Source: an uncultured Parvularculaceae bacterium
GTDB lineage: Bacteria; Pseudomonadota; Alphaproteobacteria; Caulobacterales; Parvularculaceae
NCBI GenBank assembly: GCA_947259375.1
Contig: CAMYLZ010000022.1
Location: 146,456 to 210,455, forward strand
Length of the DNA stretch: 64,000 bases
Reading direction: 5' to 3'
The notes beneath the pieces were generated by a model that ran no database searches, was not told the origin of the DNA, and saw only the letters and a list, made by a program, of their open reading frames with translations. The position numbers and the translations under genes are program-made. This document shows, one piece after another, positions 25,136 through 35,167 of this stretch; the first letter of the stretch is position 1, and each line of letters begins with the position of its first letter.

Positions 25136-27839
25136 CAACCTGCCCCTCCGGCGCGGTTATCCGCATGTCGCGCCGGTCACGCGGGCGCGCAATGACCGCC
25201 TTGTAGCCTTCGCCGACAGCAAGCACCGTAGCCGCAAGACCGATCATAACCGCCCATTCGGAAATTCCGACCACATTCAGGTCCAGCAAATCCTGGAAAA
25301 ACGGAATGTGCATCGCAGCGATATGAAGTGCTTGCGCAGACAGGATACTGATGATCAGGAACGGGTTGTTATGGACGGGAACCGCGAAAAACGACCGTGT
25401 TTCGGAACGGCAATTCAGCGTATGAAAATTATTAAATGACACGAGAAACAGCAATATGAGATTGCGGGCTGACGCCTCGTCAAATCCCATCCGGACATAC
25501 AAACAGTAATACAGCGCGAAGGCCAGCGCGCTAATATATCCGCCGACGATCAAACATTGCTCAATCATCTGCCGATTGAAGATCGATTCTTTCGGGCGTC
25601 GCGGACGCCGATGCATGATATCCGGCTCTTTTCCTTCAAACGCCAGCGCCACATCCTGAATGCCCTCCGTGACCAGGTTTAACCACAATATTTGTACCGG
25701 CGTCAGCGGAATCGGAAGTCCGGTCGACAAAGCAAGGGCGAATATGGCGACTTCCGTGATTGCGGTGCTGATTAAAAGCCAGACGATCTTTCGGATATTG
25801 TCATAAGACGCCCGGCCTTCTTCGATTCCCGCGACGATTGATGCAAAATTGTCGTCCGTAATGATAAGGTCGGACGCCGCCCGCGCGACATCTGTGCCGC
25901 CCGCCCCCATCGCCACGCCGACATGTGCAGCCTGCAACGCCGGCGCATCATTGACGCCATCCCCGGTCACGGCGACGAAATGTTCGCTTTTCTGCAGCAC
26001 TTGCACGATCTGGGTTTTTTGCGCCGGCTCAACGCGCGCGTAGATTGTCGCAGAATCGATCGCATCAAGCAGCGCATCCCCTTTGAGGCGCGCCATCTGT
26101 GCGCCAGTCAAGGGCTCCGCCGCCGGCCAACCGGGATCGAGTTGATGTGCAATCGCCATCGCAGTCTGCGGGTGATCGCCGGTAATCATCCGCACATCAA
26201 CGCCGGCGGCCCGCGCGGTCGCCACCGCCTGCGGCGCTTCACTTCGCAGCGGGTCAATCAGCCCCGCGAAGCCGGCAAACTGCAAATCGTGCAACGCGCA
26301 TTCATCTAACGCTGCCATTCCATCCGTCCACGGCGCCTGCGCCAAGGCAATCACCCGGAAACCCTGCACGGTAAGACTTTGTAACGACTGCGCCGCTTTC
26401 GGATCGCCCGCAAGGCCGCACATTGGGAGCACTTTTTCAGGCGCGCCCTTCACCGAAACAGTCTGTTTGCCTTCAAATTCATATAGCGATGCAGAGAACC
26501 CGAGCGCCGGTTCATAAGGAATCGACGCACGCTTGGCGCCGGCTTCCTTAAAGTTGCGTTGCGGAGCCTCCAATTTTTCAGCCAAAACAAGAAACGCGAC
26601 ATCAACGGCGTCGCCGCGCGCCTCGACCGCGCCTTGGCTCAGGCTGAGGTCCGCTTCATTGGTCAAGGCGCCGATCACCGCCAGGGTCTTCAGCGCACTC
26701 TTTGACGCTGCGCGAGGCGCCACGCCGTCGGCGCGCAGCACATCTCCTTCCAGCTCCAGCCCTTCGCCGCCAATATCGATTGCATCGCCATTAGCAAGCA
26801 CGACGCGTTTTATGGTCATTCTGTTCGCGGTAAGCGTTCCCGTTTTGTCGGTTGCAATCACCGTACACGAACCAAGCGCCTCCACCGCCGGGAGGCGGCG
26901 GACGATGACATTGCGATGCCCCATTCGGGAAGACGCGATAGCGAGCGCAACCGTGATCGCAACCGGCAAACCCTCTGGAATAGCGGAAACAGCCAAAGCC
27001 ACCGTCAGCAAGAACACGTCGGAAAGCCCTGCGCCCTGTATATACTGACCGAGGCCCAGAACGAATGCGATAGCGAGGATGATAACGCCGATCCGGTTGG
27101 AAAAGCGCTGCATCCGGATCAGCAAGGGCGGCCGCATGGACTGCTCGCTGAGGAGGCCTGCAATTAAGCCGATTTGCGTGTCGGCCCCGGTCGCGCAAAC
27201 GACGCCAGTCGCCCGCCCGGCAATCACCATGGTTCCCGCATGCACCATATTGCGCCGATCGCCGAGAGGCGCGTCATCACAAAGCACTTCCGCCGCCTGT
27301 TTCGCCACGGGCAGGGATTCGCCGGTCAACAGAGACTCGTCGACTTTGAGATCCTGTGATGCGGCCAGCCGCAGGTCGGCCGGCACCACAGCCCCCGATT
27401 CAAGACATACGATATCGCCCGGAACAATCTCGGTGATTTCCACATTGCGCCGCACGCCGGCCCGAATAACCGTCGGAAAAATTCGCAAGGTCTTTTTCAG
27501 CGACGCCGCGCTGGCTTCCGCGCGCCATTCCTGAAACGCGCCTATCGTCACATTGATAACCACAACGGCGCAGATGAAAGCGCCATCGGTATGCTCGCCA
27601 AGCGCGAAGGAAACCACCGCCGCGAAAAACAATATGAAGGTCAACGGATTGTTGAGTTGCCGAATTATGACTGCGAGCCGAGTTGCGTGTCCGGTCTCAG
27701 GCAATGCATTTGCGCCGTAACTTTCACGCCGGCGTCCGGCCTGCGCATCGCTAAGCCCGGCAGCATTCGTCTCAAACACCTTAAACGCAAATTCGTACGG
27801 CTTTGCGTGCCAAGGCGTTTTTGAAAATGCCTGCATCAT
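25128..27839 (-). CDS. Cation-transporting P-type ATPase (P2-type, Ca2+-ATPase-like)
   Basis: 903 aa. The N-terminal cation-ATPase domain (WHAKPYEFAFKVFETNAAGL) is followed by the actuator TGES loop (LLTGESLPVA), the phosphorylation site DKTGTLTANRM, the nucleotide domain, and the hinge GDGVNDAPAL. Transmembrane helix 4 has SAIPEGLPVAITVALA, the PEGLP motif of Ca2+-type pumps. Helix 6 reads NLVTEGIQDVALAFE, with TE where SERCA has TD, so the ion could be Ca2+, Mn2+ or another cation. It follows the cytochrome c gene by 106 bp, and the FixK box at 28668 may control both. Confidence 0.92.
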   Translation of the reverse strand: MMQAFSKTPWHAKPYEFAFKVFETNAAGLSDAQAGRRRESYGANALPETGHATRLAVIIRQLNNPLTFILFFAAVVSFALGEHTDGAFICAVVVINVTIGAFQEWRAEASAASLKKTLRIFPTVIRAGVRRNVEITEIVPGDIVCLESGAVVPADLRLAASQDLKVDESLLTGESLPVAKQAAEVLCDDAPLGDRRNMVHAGTMVIAGRATGVVCATGADTQIGLIAGLLSEQSMRPPLLIRMQRFSNRIGVIILAIAFVLGLGQYIQGAGLSDVFLLTVALAVSAIPEGLPVAITVALAIASSRMGHRNVIVRRLPAVEALGSCTVIATDKTGTLTANRMTIKRVVLANGDAIDIGGEGLELEGDVLRADGVAPRAASKSALKTLAVIGALTNEADLSLSQGAVEARGDAVDVAFLVLAEKLEAPQRNFKEAGAKRASIPYEPALGFSASLYEFEGKQTVSVKGAPEKVLPMCGLAGDPKAAQSLQSLTVQGFRVIALAQAPWTDGMAALDECALHDLQFAGFAGLIDPLRSEAPQAVATARAAGVDVRMITGDHPQTAMAIAHQLDPGWPAAEPLTGAQMARLKGDALLDAIDSATIYARVEPAQKTQIVQVLQKSEHFVAVTGDGVNDAPALQAAHVGVAMGAGGTDVARAASDLIITDDNFASIVAGIEEGRASYDNIRKIVWLLISTAITEVAIFALALSTGLPIPLTPVQILWLNLVTEGIQDVALAFEGKEPDIMHRRPRRPKESIFNRQMIEQCLIVGGYISALAFALYYCLYVRMGFDEASARNLILLFLVSFNNFHTLNCRSETRSFFAVPVHNNPFLIISILSAQALHIAAMHIPFFQDLLDLNVVGISEWAVMIGLAATVLAVGEGYKAVIARPRDRRDMRITAPEGQVDG

Positions 27840-27945
27840 CGCGACTTTCGGCCCTTGGGGGGTCCATCGCGAACAGGCGTTTGAGGATGTATGCGCCGCG
27901 CGTTTCGCCGGCGCCGCCTTTTAGAACATAAACGCCTGGCGTTCG

Positions 27946-28524
27946 TCATTCCGCCTCCGGTTCAAGCGGTATGCGCTCACCCCGGCTCTTATATTCCGAC
28001 CAGTCCTTGGAGCGCCAATAAGGCGTGTCCAAAAACCAGTCCTGCATCGCGCTCGGCACCGATTGCAAGGTCAGCAATGTCCGCTCTTCGCTGCTGGCGG
28101 CGAATGCGGCGATATCGGCGATATCCTGCCCTTCAAGCGCAATGACATAACCGAGTTCGATTGATTGCAACGCTGTCATCGCGGCGGCCCCGCGCCACAT
28201 CCGTGCCGAAAAAGCCAGCGGATCAACCTTCGCCTGACTGGCCGGCCGGTCGAGCGGCGGCGCGGCCGTTCCGCCAACTCCATTGACCTGATGGCAGATC
28301 ACGCAGCCATTGGTAATGAAAAGTATTCGTCCGCGGCGCGGATTGGTTTGGGGAATAACGACATCAACGGGCGCGGGCGGCCTGGCCAACGCTTCACGGC
28401 GCGAAGCTTCTTCTGCTTCAGCGGGCTGCCGATCACGCGCTTCACCGGCAACATCCCCACCGCCGCAACCAACCGTCATCAGGCTGATTAGCGCCGCGAT
28501 GCTGCGTCCGCTTAATTGGTTCAT
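27946..28524 (-). CDS. Lipoprotein c-type cytochrome
   Basis: 192 aa from the ATG at 28524 (AAGAGG 7 nt upstream); longer upstream starts run into non-coding sequence. The lipobox is LMTVGC, so the protein is probably lipid-anchored in the periplasm. One haem motif, CVICH, lies about a third of the way in; a distal Met ligand may be in SARMWRGAAAM. The linker between them is rich in Glu/Ala/Arg. It is first in the operon with the P-type ATPase and the flippase, downstream of a FixK box. Its redox partner is unknown. Confidence 0.85.
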   Translation of the reverse strand: MNQLSGRSIAALISLMTVGCGGGDVAGEARDRQPAEAEEASRREALARPPAPVDVVIPQTNPRRGRILFITNGCVICHQVNGVGGTAAPPLDRPASQAKVDPLAFSARMWRGAAAMTALQSIELGYVIALEGQDIADIAAFAASSEERTLLTLQSVPSAMQDWFLDTPYWRSKDWSEYKSRGERIPLEPEAE

Positions 28525-28667
28525 CCCAAGCCTCTTCTGTTTTTGAAAAATCCTGTTTGGCCTTTGGCGCACCTGCTCTTCGCCCCGATGCGCTACCGTT
28601 ATCATCGCGCGCCCCGCCCTTTCGTGAAGCATCAATAAAAAATAATGGATATGGCGGCCATATCACG

Positions 28668-28681
28668 TTGACCCAGATCAA
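28668..28681. promoter_or_regulatory. FixK/FNR-type box between divergent genes
   Basis: TTGAC-CCAG-ATCAA matches the TTGA-N6-TCAA consensus. It lies 59 bp before the host-attachment-family gene (plus) and 143 bp before the lipoprotein cytochrome gene (minus). -10-like sequences exist both ways: CAATAT at 28706-28711 on plus, and CATTAT starting about 20 bp away on minus. One box might serve both promoters. Confidence 0.7.
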
Positions 28682-28740
28682 TTCCGAAAAACCCCTTGGC
28701 TGGTCCAATATGCATGGTTTTAAACTCAGGATGCGCCGCC

Positions 28741-29199
28741 ATGCGAACGCCGAAACGCAAAACCTGGTTCCTGGTAGCCGATGGCGCCAAAGCGCGGTTA
28801 TTTGAAAGTTACGGCCCCAACGCCGCATTCACCATGCAAGAGGAATGGCGGAACGACGAAGCCCGCACGCCGGACAGAGATCTGCGGCGCGCGCCCCCTG
28901 TTCGCGGCCGAACTATTGGCACAGGCGCGCCTTTCGCCATTGCCTCACGCTCGTCTCCCCATGTCAAAGCTGAGGAAACTTTCCTCGCGGCGCGGACGCA
29001 AAGCATCAATGGCGCGCACAAAAAGCGGGCCTTCGACCAATTGGTGATCTGCGCACCGCCAGCCGCGTTAGGCATATTGCGAAAGCGCCTCGCGACAGAA
29101 GTCAACGCTGCAATAATCGGCGTAATCGGCAAGGATTTGACGAATACGACAGAAGCTGATCTGCAAGCCTATTTCGTTGAAAAACTCGAGCGTTGGTAA
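28741..29199 (+). CDS. Host attachment family protein
   Basis: 152 aa from the ATG at 28741 (AGGA upstream). It starts KTWFLVADGAKARLFE and ends TTEADLQAYFVEKLERW, with FDQLVICAPPAALGILRKRL in the middle. This is the pattern of the Host_attach family (PF10116 type), first named for Agrobacterium attachment to plants and related to eRF1/baeRF-like folds. The actual biochemical role is unsettled. Its position directly downstream of a FixK box, among stress genes, argues for a ribosome- or stress-related role over surface attachment; no secretion signal is visible. Confidence 0.82.
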   Translation: MRTPKRKTWFLVADGAKARLFESYGPNAAFTMQEEWRNDEARTPDRDLRRAPPVRGRTIGTGAPFAIASRSSPHVKAEETFLAARTQSINGAHKKRAFDQLVICAPPAALGILRKRLATEVNAAIIGVIGKDLTNTTEADLQAYFVEKLERW

Positions 29200-30432
29200 T
29201 TATTCCGGATCACGCTTCTTGACCCGGGCGCCGTCCTTCACCCGATTGCCCGGATAAATCACAATACGGTCACTCTCCCTGAGGCCGCCAAGGACTTCTG
29301 TTTCCACCCCATTATCCGCCCCAAGATCGAGCTCTGTCAGTCGCGCCCGTCCGCGAATGACCTGAAATGCCGCCCAATCGCCACCGGATCGAAAAACCGC
29401 ACTGGACGGAATTTTTAACGCAGCTTCATTCTCCCAGATGACGATTCTCACCTCAGCCCTGAAACCATGCCCCAAACGCTCGCGCCCAGCGGCATCGCCG
29501 GTAAATTGAATAACCGCGTTGACACGCTGTTCCTCGACACCGAGCGCGGAAAATTTTGTGAAGCCCCAAGGCTCAATGCGATCAACCACGCCGTCCAGCG
29601 CCCCCCCTCCGCCCCACTTTTCGATAATGACCCTGTCGCCAGGCGATATCCTGACAGCGTCAGGCGACAACAGCTCCGCGACAATTTCCAAATCGCCCTT
29701 GGGATCCCCAATCTCGACAATAGGTGAGCCGGCCGCGACAACCGTCTCGCTCTCCCGGATCACGCGCAAGACCTTGCCGGAAATTGGAGCAATCAGCGGA
29801 ATGGATTCGCGAGGATGAGGGTTTGTCGAAAGCGCAGCACGTTCGGCGTCCGAAGGCGACATGAGCATGGCGCGCGCGTGCTCAAGTTCGGCAATCCGCA
29901 TGGCAACGGCCGCCTGCGCCGTCTCCAAAGCGGCGTCGGCCACGCGCCGCGCGCGTTCAGCCCGGTCGAATGTCACTTGCGAAATCGCACTCTTTTCGAG
30001 CAAGCTTCGCGCGCGATCCGCTTCCAGTCGAGCGTAATCCGCATCGGCCGACGCCCGGCGCTCTTCAGCTCTGGCGAGCACGATCGCCGCCTCAGCGGCG
30101 CCAACGGCAGCCCTTGCTTGCTCTTCCGTACGCACATCAAGAACGGCTGGACGCGTCGGCGTCAGGCGGGCAATAACCGTCTCGCCCTGATAAACCGCAT
30201 CGCCGGGCTCAACATCGACCCGCAATAACCTGCCGGAAACCGGCGCCGACACCACATACTCCTCCCGAACCCGCGTCTTGGCCTCCTCGCTGATCGCCAC
30301 CATCAATGGCCCACGAGATACGACGCCGATATCAACGAGCAATGCCCGCGGCCAAAAGGCGTACGCCATAAAGCCTGCAACCAGCGTGCAGGCGGCGGCG
30401 ACAACCACCATCCGGGATTTGGCGCCTTCCAT
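29200..30432 (-). CDS. HlyD/MacA-type periplasmic adaptor of an ABC exporter
   Basis: 410 aa. There is an N-terminal membrane anchor (MVVVAAACTLVAGFMAYAFW), then a lipoyl-like half (GRLLRVDVEPGDAVYQGETV), a long Ala/Arg/Glu-rich coiled-coil hairpin (about residues 95-200), a second lipoyl half (SGKVLRVIRESETVVAAGS) and a beta-barrel. It starts 2 bp after the permease stop and ends directly beside the stop of the host-attachment gene. With the permease and ATPase it forms a MacAB-like tripartite system, needing an outer-membrane channel from elsewhere. The substrate is unknown. Confidence 0.9.
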   Translation of the reverse strand: MEGAKSRMVVVAAACTLVAGFMAYAFWPRALLVDIGVVSRGPLMVAISEEAKTRVREEYVVSAPVSGRLLRVDVEPGDAVYQGETVIARLTPTRPAVLDVRTEEQARAAVGAAEAAIVLARAEERRASADADYARLEADRARSLLEKSAISQVTFDRAERARRVADAALETAQAAVAMRIAELEHARAMLMSPSDAERAALSTNPHPRESIPLIAPISGKVLRVIRESETVVAAGSPIVEIGDPKGDLEIVAELLSPDAVRISPGDRVIIEKWGGGGALDGVVDRIEPWGFTKFSALGVEEQRVNAVIQFTGDAAGRERLGHGFRAEVRIVIWENEAALKIPSSAVFRSGGDWAAFQVIRGRARLTELDLGADNGVETEVLGGLRESDRIVIYPGNRVKDGARVKKRDPE

Positions 30433-30434
30433 GC

Positions 30435-32819
30435 TTATTCCTTCGTCTTCAGCGCCGACACCAGGTCCAGCCTGTTAATGTCTCGCTGAATATATGCACT
30501 GGCGGCCGTCGCCGCTAGCAGAACGATCATGGCCGCATATCCCAGTCCGTCTTCTCGATAGATTACTGGGATCTGGTAAAGCTCCGTACTCAACGCACCC
30601 GCAAGATATGACCAAATCAGGAATCCCAGAACCGAACCAATAGGCAGTGCGAAAATAACGAGCGCGATAATTTCTCCCAACAGGACGTAACCCGCCTCCG
30701 TCTTCGTAAAGCCCATGACGCGCAAACTCGCGAGATCGTGGGATCGCTCGATAAAGCCAATTCTGGCGGAATTGTAGACAACCCCGACGGCTATCACGAT
30801 GGAAAACACGGTCATGATGTAGCGAAAGGTTCCCGGCCCTTCGTCAATCACTTTCTCAAAATTTTTATACGCCTCACGCTGCAAGCTTACACCCGCAATT
30901 TCTGGAAAGGACTTTAATTCGCGATAGACGCTGGCCCGTTTCAGCGGATCGGCCTTGAGATAGGCGCCGGATATGCGTAACGGCTCTTTGAGACGGCGGT
31001 TCAACGCATCGATCGGCATATAGGCTGGCGTGCCGACCAATGCCTCGACGACGCCGACCACTGGAACGTCCAGCACCGGGCGTCGACCGTCTCGCAACTC
31101 CACCCTGATCATTTCGCCGACAGGCGCTGCGAGCAAGTCCGCAAGCTGCCGGGATAATACGATCCCTTCTCCGCGTATTGTCACCGGAAGTAAATTCTCA
31201 TCGACAACACGGTTTAACACCGGCTGCTCGGACAACGCAGTGATGGCGCCAAGTTGCGTTATCCGTTTGTTTAAAAACAGAACCGGACTGCTTCGAACCG
31301 GCTCAACCAGCGTGACGCCCTCAATATGACCGAGTTCGAATACGGCCTCCTGCGACAAAGGCTCGATAAAGGAAACGAAGATATCGCTGCGGTCAACGAT
31401 GTTGAAACTTACATCGAGCATATAATCCGTTGCATTGACGTTGAAGCGCATCATCACGGACAAGCTCATTGCAGCGCCAATGCCAAATGTCGTCAACGCG
31501 GCGCGAAAAGGCTGGTGCGCGAGGCGCCGGAAAATCATCCGACTCAATTGATCGACACTGTTGAAAATGCGGCCGCTGAAGCCTCGGCCGCGCGCAAATT
31601 TTGGCGGGGCCGGCGGCCGCATGGCGACTGCCGGCGAAAGCGCGATGGCCGAGCGAACAGCCGCGATCGCGCCTAATGCGGCCGCCGCGCCGCTGACCGC
31701 CAGCGCTATCGCAAATGTCCCGAATTCAGCGACAAAGACGAGAAACGGAAAATGAAAATAGGTTTGATAAATGCCGGCAATCAACTTGCCTAGCCACAGG
31801 CCGCCGCCCCAGCCGACGACAGCGCCGGCGAGCGCTATGACAATAACAAATTTCAGATAATGCGCGCCGACCTCGTGATTGGCGTAACCAAACGCCTTCA
31901 TTATGCCAATCTGGTCGCGCTCGGTTTCCACCAAACGTGTAATGACAATATTCATCAAAAAAACCGCGACGCCCAGAAATATCGGCGTCATGACGCGCCC
32001 CATCGTATTGAGTTGCGCGAGCTCTTCGACAAGATACCTGTTCGATGTCTGATCGGCGCGAGAAAACGCGCCGATAGCGCCATATGGCGCCAACAGGCGG
32101 TCTAGTTCGTCTATCAGCGCCTGACTATTGGCGCCGCGGGCGGTCGCCAGCAGGAATTCATTGAATGCGCCGTCCAGATCGAACGCCGCCTCAATCGCTT
32201 CATTACTCGCCCAGACAATTGCGTAGCTTGCAGGGTCCGAAACAAACGCACCAGGCGGAATTGCGTATACGAACTCTGGCGAAAGCGCGAGGCCCGAAAT
32301 TTTAAACCGGTAGCGCGCGCCATAAACAGTGATTGATATTTCATCGCCTGGCGAAAGGCCGTGCGCCTCTGCAAAGGGCCGCAGCAAAAGAATCTCGTTC
32401 CTTCTTGTAGGATCGATCATTCTGCCTTCGGCAAGATAAATTCCGTTTATCGGCGAGAAGGTGTCCGGGTCGAAGGAAACAATCTTGGCGCTGACGGGCG
32501 TTTCGGCCTCCGGCAATTCGATGAGGCCGCCGCCTGTTATGCGGCCGATCGCATCTGAAACGCCGTCTAACGCCTGAATTTCAGAAACAACATGCGCCGG
32601 TGCGCGTTTGACCGGCGCGTAGATATCCGCGAACCGATAGCGCTCGTAATATGCGCGCATTGTCTCTTCGAGCGAACGCATCATGCCATGCGACATGACT
32701 TGCAGCGCAATCCCCGCGGCGATTACGAGGATGACAGCCAGCGCCTGACCCTTGATCCGCCAAAGGTCGCGCAGAAGCTTCTTGTCGAGCGTACTCAGCA
32801 TATGCCCGCTAACGTTCAC
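30435..32819 (-). CDS. ABC transporter permease with two FtsX-type domains
   Basis: 794 aa. An N-terminal transmembrane segment and a large periplasmic domain precede a FtsX core near residues 275-400 ([20 protein letters not shown]). A second periplasmic domain follows, then a second FtsX core at the C-terminus ([20 protein letters not shown]). This duplicated layout is typical of large MacB/LolC-related exporter permeases. The start overlaps the stop of the ATPase gene by 4 bp. It exports from or extracts into the periplasm; the cargo is unknown. Confidence 0.9.
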   Translation of the reverse strand: MNVSGHMLSTLDKKLLRDLWRIKGQALAVILVIAAGIALQVMSHGMMRSLEETMRAYYERYRFADIYAPVKRAPAHVVSEIQALDGVSDAIGRITGGGLIELPEAETPVSAKIVSFDPDTFSPINGIYLAEGRMIDPTRRNEILLLRPFAEAHGLSPGDEISITVYGARYRFKISGLALSPEFVYAIPPGAFVSDPASYAIVWASNEAIEAAFDLDGAFNEFLLATARGANSQALIDELDRLLAPYGAIGAFSRADQTSNRYLVEELAQLNTMGRVMTPIFLGVAVFLMNIVITRLVETERDQIGIMKAFGYANHEVGAHYLKFVIVIALAGAVVGWGGGLWLGKLIAGIYQTYFHFPFLVFVAEFGTFAIALAVSGAAAALGAIAAVRSAIALSPAVAMRPPAPPKFARGRGFSGRIFNSVDQLSRMIFRRLAHQPFRAALTTFGIGAAMSLSVMMRFNVNATDYMLDVSFNIVDRSDIFVSFIEPLSQEAVFELGHIEGVTLVEPVRSSPVLFLNKRITQLGAITALSEQPVLNRVVDENLLPVTIRGEGIVLSRQLADLLAAPVGEMIRVELRDGRRPVLDVPVVGVVEALVGTPAYMPIDALNRRLKEPLRISGAYLKADPLKRASVYRELKSFPEIAGVSLQREAYKNFEKVIDEGPGTFRYIMTVFSIVIAVGVVYNSARIGFIERSHDLASLRVMGFTKTEAGYVLLGEIIALVIFALPIGSVLGFLIWSYLAGALSTELYQIPVIYREDGLGYAAMIVLLAATAASAYIQRDINRLDLVSALKTKE

Positions 32820-33568
32820 CAGCTGATATCGCTCGCCGACGCCTTCACGGCGTTCTTGACAACTTCCCGGATCCGGCCGTCTGCAAAGTGAATGACCCGG
32901 TCGGCAATGGCGCCGGTGGCGGCGGCGTGCGTGATAATCAGCGTGGTTGCACCAAGCTCCTCATTCAGCGTCTGCAGCGCTTTCAACACCGTAACGCCAG
33001 TCTCGCTGTCGAGCGCACCGGTAGGCTCATCGCAGAAAAGCACGGTCGGCTTTTTGGCGATCGCTCGGGCGATAGCGACACGCTGCTGCTCTCCTCCGGA
33101 AAGCTCAGCCGGGAAATGATCCGCCCGCGCTTCCAGCTCCACCAGTTTCAGCGCATCAAACGCCTGCATTGGATCGGGCGCAATCTCCGCCACGAGTTCA
33201 ACATTTTCGGCGGCGGTCAGACTTGGCATCAGATTATAAAACTGAAACACAAATCCGACATGCCGCCTGCGATAAGCCGTCAGTGCGCGCTCTTTCATTG
33301 CGGTCAGCTCATTTCCTTTGAAATATGCTTCGCCGCCGCTGGCGCGATCGATCCCGCCGAGAATATTCAAAAGGGTGGATTTGCCGCTGCCCGACGGACC
33401 GAGCAGAACCACCAATTCGCCTTCCGGAATCTCGAGCTCAACGCCCCGCAGCGCATGAACGGCAGCAGCGCCGGAACCATAGGTCTTGGTTAGTCCGGTT
33501 GTTTGAAATATCGGCCGCTGCTCTTGCCCCCCATTGCGCGCGGTTCCTGGGCCGTTCAGTTCTCCCAT
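32816..33568 (-). CDS. ABC transporter ATP-binding protein (MacB/LolD type)
   Basis: 250 aa. Walker A is GPSGSGKST, the signature [15 protein letters not shown], Walker [13 protein letters not shown], and the H-loop IITHAA. The start has GGGAGCGGTT upstream. It is the first gene of a three-gene exporter operon (ATPase, permease, HlyD adaptor). A FixK box 71 bp upstream lies between it and the divergent CBS gene, so oxygen control is possible. The spacing is best for the CBS gene. Confidence 0.93.
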   Translation of the reverse strand: MGELNGPGTARNGGQEQRPIFQTTGLTKTYGSGAAAVHALRGVELEIPEGELVVLLGPSGSGKSTLLNILGGIDRASGGEAYFKGNELTAMKERALTAYRRRHVGFVFQFYNLMPSLTAAENVELVAEIAPDPMQAFDALKLVELEARADHFPAELSGGEQQRVAIARAIAKKPTVLFCDEPTGALDSETGVTVLKALQTLNEELGATTLIITHAAATGAIADRVIHFADGRIREVVKNAVKASASDISW

Positions 33569-33638
33569 AACCGCTCCCGTTGCCTATCGCTGCGCCTTTC
33601 CGCCATTGCAATGATAGGTTTCGGCTAGCCCCGATAAT

Positions 33639-33652
33639 TTGACGTAGCTCAA
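33639..33652 (+). promoter_or_regulatory. FixK/FNR-type box before the CBS gene
   Basis: TTGAC-GTAG-CTCAA fits TTGA-N6-TCAA at the outer positions. TAAGAT (33674-33679) begins 21 bp downstream, matching the spacing at 17300 and 22606. The CBS gene ATG is at 33715 with AAAGGGAAGAG upstream. A similar but imperfect TTGACCAGGTCGAA sits at 33680-33693 inside the leader. Confidence 0.65.
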
Positions 33653-33714
33653 TGCCGGCAACCTCATCGCTGATAAGATTTTGACCAGGTCGAAACCTGA
33701 AAAAGGGAAGAGTT

Positions 33715-34149
33715 ATGCGCGTTCACGAAGCAATGACCGCGGGCATTCGCATCGCGGAGCCCGATGAGGCTCTGGCGCATGCTGCGCGCAAAATGCGAAG
33801 CCAGAATATCGGCGCCCTGCCCGTTATCGAAAATCGGACACTGATCGGCATGCTCACGGATCGCGACATCGCCATTCGAGCGGTTGGCGCAAATCTGGAT
33901 CCGGCGTCGGTCAGGGTGCGCGATATCATGTCAGAGGATTGCTTCTGGTGCTCTGAGAATGAAACGCTGGAAGATGCAGTGCGCATCATGGAACAAAACA
34001 AAGTGCGCCGTTTGCCGGTAATGAACGACAAGCATGGCATTGTCGGCATGCTGAGCCTTGAGGATGTCGCCCTCCACGCCCCCGCCTCGCTGACCGGCGA
34101 AGTCCTGAAAGCGGTCGCAAACCGCGCTGGCGAATTGGAAAAGGCATAA
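33715..34149 (+). CDS. Stand-alone tandem CBS domain protein
   Basis: 144 aa consisting only of two CBS repeats: MRVHEAMTAGIRIAEPDEAL...IGMLTDRDIAIRAV and VRDIMSEDCFWCSENETLE...VGMLSLEDVALHAP. Such proteins bind AMP, ATP or related ligands at the domain interface and regulate partners. It lies downstream of a FixK box and 125 bp before a universal stress gene. The same domain is fused to the M50 protease in this region. Its partner here is unknown. Confidence 0.9.
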   Translation: MRVHEAMTAGIRIAEPDEALAHAARKMRSQNIGALPVIENRTLIGMLTDRDIAIRAVGANLDPASVRVRDIMSEDCFWCSENETLEDAVRIMEQNKVRRLPVMNDKHGIVGMLSLEDVALHAPASLTGEVLKAVANRAGELEKA

Positions 34150-34274
34150 CGCCTGTCCTGTTCTGCTCGGTCATGCTGTGAGTTGGCGTGACCCCTCAAA
34201 TTCGCCCTGATTACCAGCCATGGCGCCGCGCACGGCGCGCCGCCGGAGATCGCACAACAACGGAGCGTTCCTCT

Positions 34275-35150
34275 ATGTCAATCCAAAACATTCTGGTTCC
34301 GTTTCAGGATGAAGAAGCAGGCGCAATCGCGTTCCGCGCCGGCGCCATATTTGCTAAACATTTCAAAGCGCATATGGACGTGGTTCACATCCGTCGGCCA
34401 TTTCCATTGCCCGCCGCCTATCACTACCCGATCGCGGGTGCCTATCTCGAGGCGCATGCTGGCGACATCGCCGCCCAGGCGGATCGTCATGCGGAAAAAT
34501 TGCAAAAACTGCATGAAAGGCTTTGCACCGAACAAGGCGTCGCCAGTGTGGAAGCCGCCGCCCACGCCCCATCGATGGGTGCGACCACCGCCTGGAATGA
34601 CCTTGCGACGAGCCTTACATTTAACATCGCCAGCCGTGCGCGCCTTGCCGATCTTTCCGTCGCCGCGCTGTCATCCGACAAAGTAAAGCAGGAAGAAGAA
34701 ACGCTCGTCGGCGAGCTGATTTTTCAATCCGGCCGTCCGGTCCTGGCGACCAGCCCGCGCAAAACGCTTGAGGCGTTTCCCAAAATTATCGACATAGCGT
34801 GGGATGGCGGACGCGAAGCCGCACGCGCGCTTGGCGCTGCATTGCCAATCCTGAAACAGGCTGAAAGCGTGTTCGTTACGGCTGTGGACCATATCAAGCC
34901 GGGAGCGGAATCGCCGGAACGCGCGGCGGCGTATCTGCGGTTGCATGACGTTCACGCGCAGCCCCATCGTGTCGAGTCCCGAAAAACACAGAGCCCGGAA
35001 CAGCGCTTTATCGAACATGTCGAAATCAACCACGCGGATCTGATCGTCATGGGCGCATATTCGCACAACCGTTGGCGCGAAATCATCCTTGGCGGTTTCA
35101 CGCGGCATGTTCTCAAGCACGCCGGCGCCCCTGTCATTCTCATGCATTGA
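34275..35150 (+). CDS. Universal stress protein, tandem UspA domains (second copy)
   Basis: 291 aa from the ATG at 34275 (CGGAG upstream). It begins SIQNILVPFQDEEAGAIAFRA, and the C-terminus has HADLIVMGAYSHNRWREIIL, almost the same as the first copy. The two are clear paralogues across the full length (HMDVVHIRRPFPLPAAYHYP compared with HISCVHIRQRPIPATTVIYP). No FixK box lies directly upstream, so it is probably read from the CBS promoter. It is followed after 17 bp by the APH-kinase fusion gene. Confidence 0.9.
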   Translation: MSIQNILVPFQDEEAGAIAFRAGAIFAKHFKAHMDVVHIRRPFPLPAAYHYPIAGAYLEAHAGDIAAQADRHAEKLQKLHERLCTEQGVASVEAAAHAPSMGATTAWNDLATSLTFNIASRARLADLSVAALSSDKVKQEEETLVGELIFQSGRPVLATSPRKTLEAFPKIIDIAWDGGREAARALGAALPILKQAESVFVTAVDHIKPGAESPERAAAYLRLHDVHAQPHRVESRKTQSPEQRFIEHVEINHADLIVMGAYSHNRWREIILGGFTRHVLKHAGAPVILMH

Positions 35151-35167
35151 TGCCGGCAAGAGGGCTT

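Noticed and set aside
33680..33693. TTGACCAGGTCGAA as a second FixK box
   Set aside because: The right half is CGAA instead of TCAA, and the position is downstream of the probable start site; noted only as a weak dyad.
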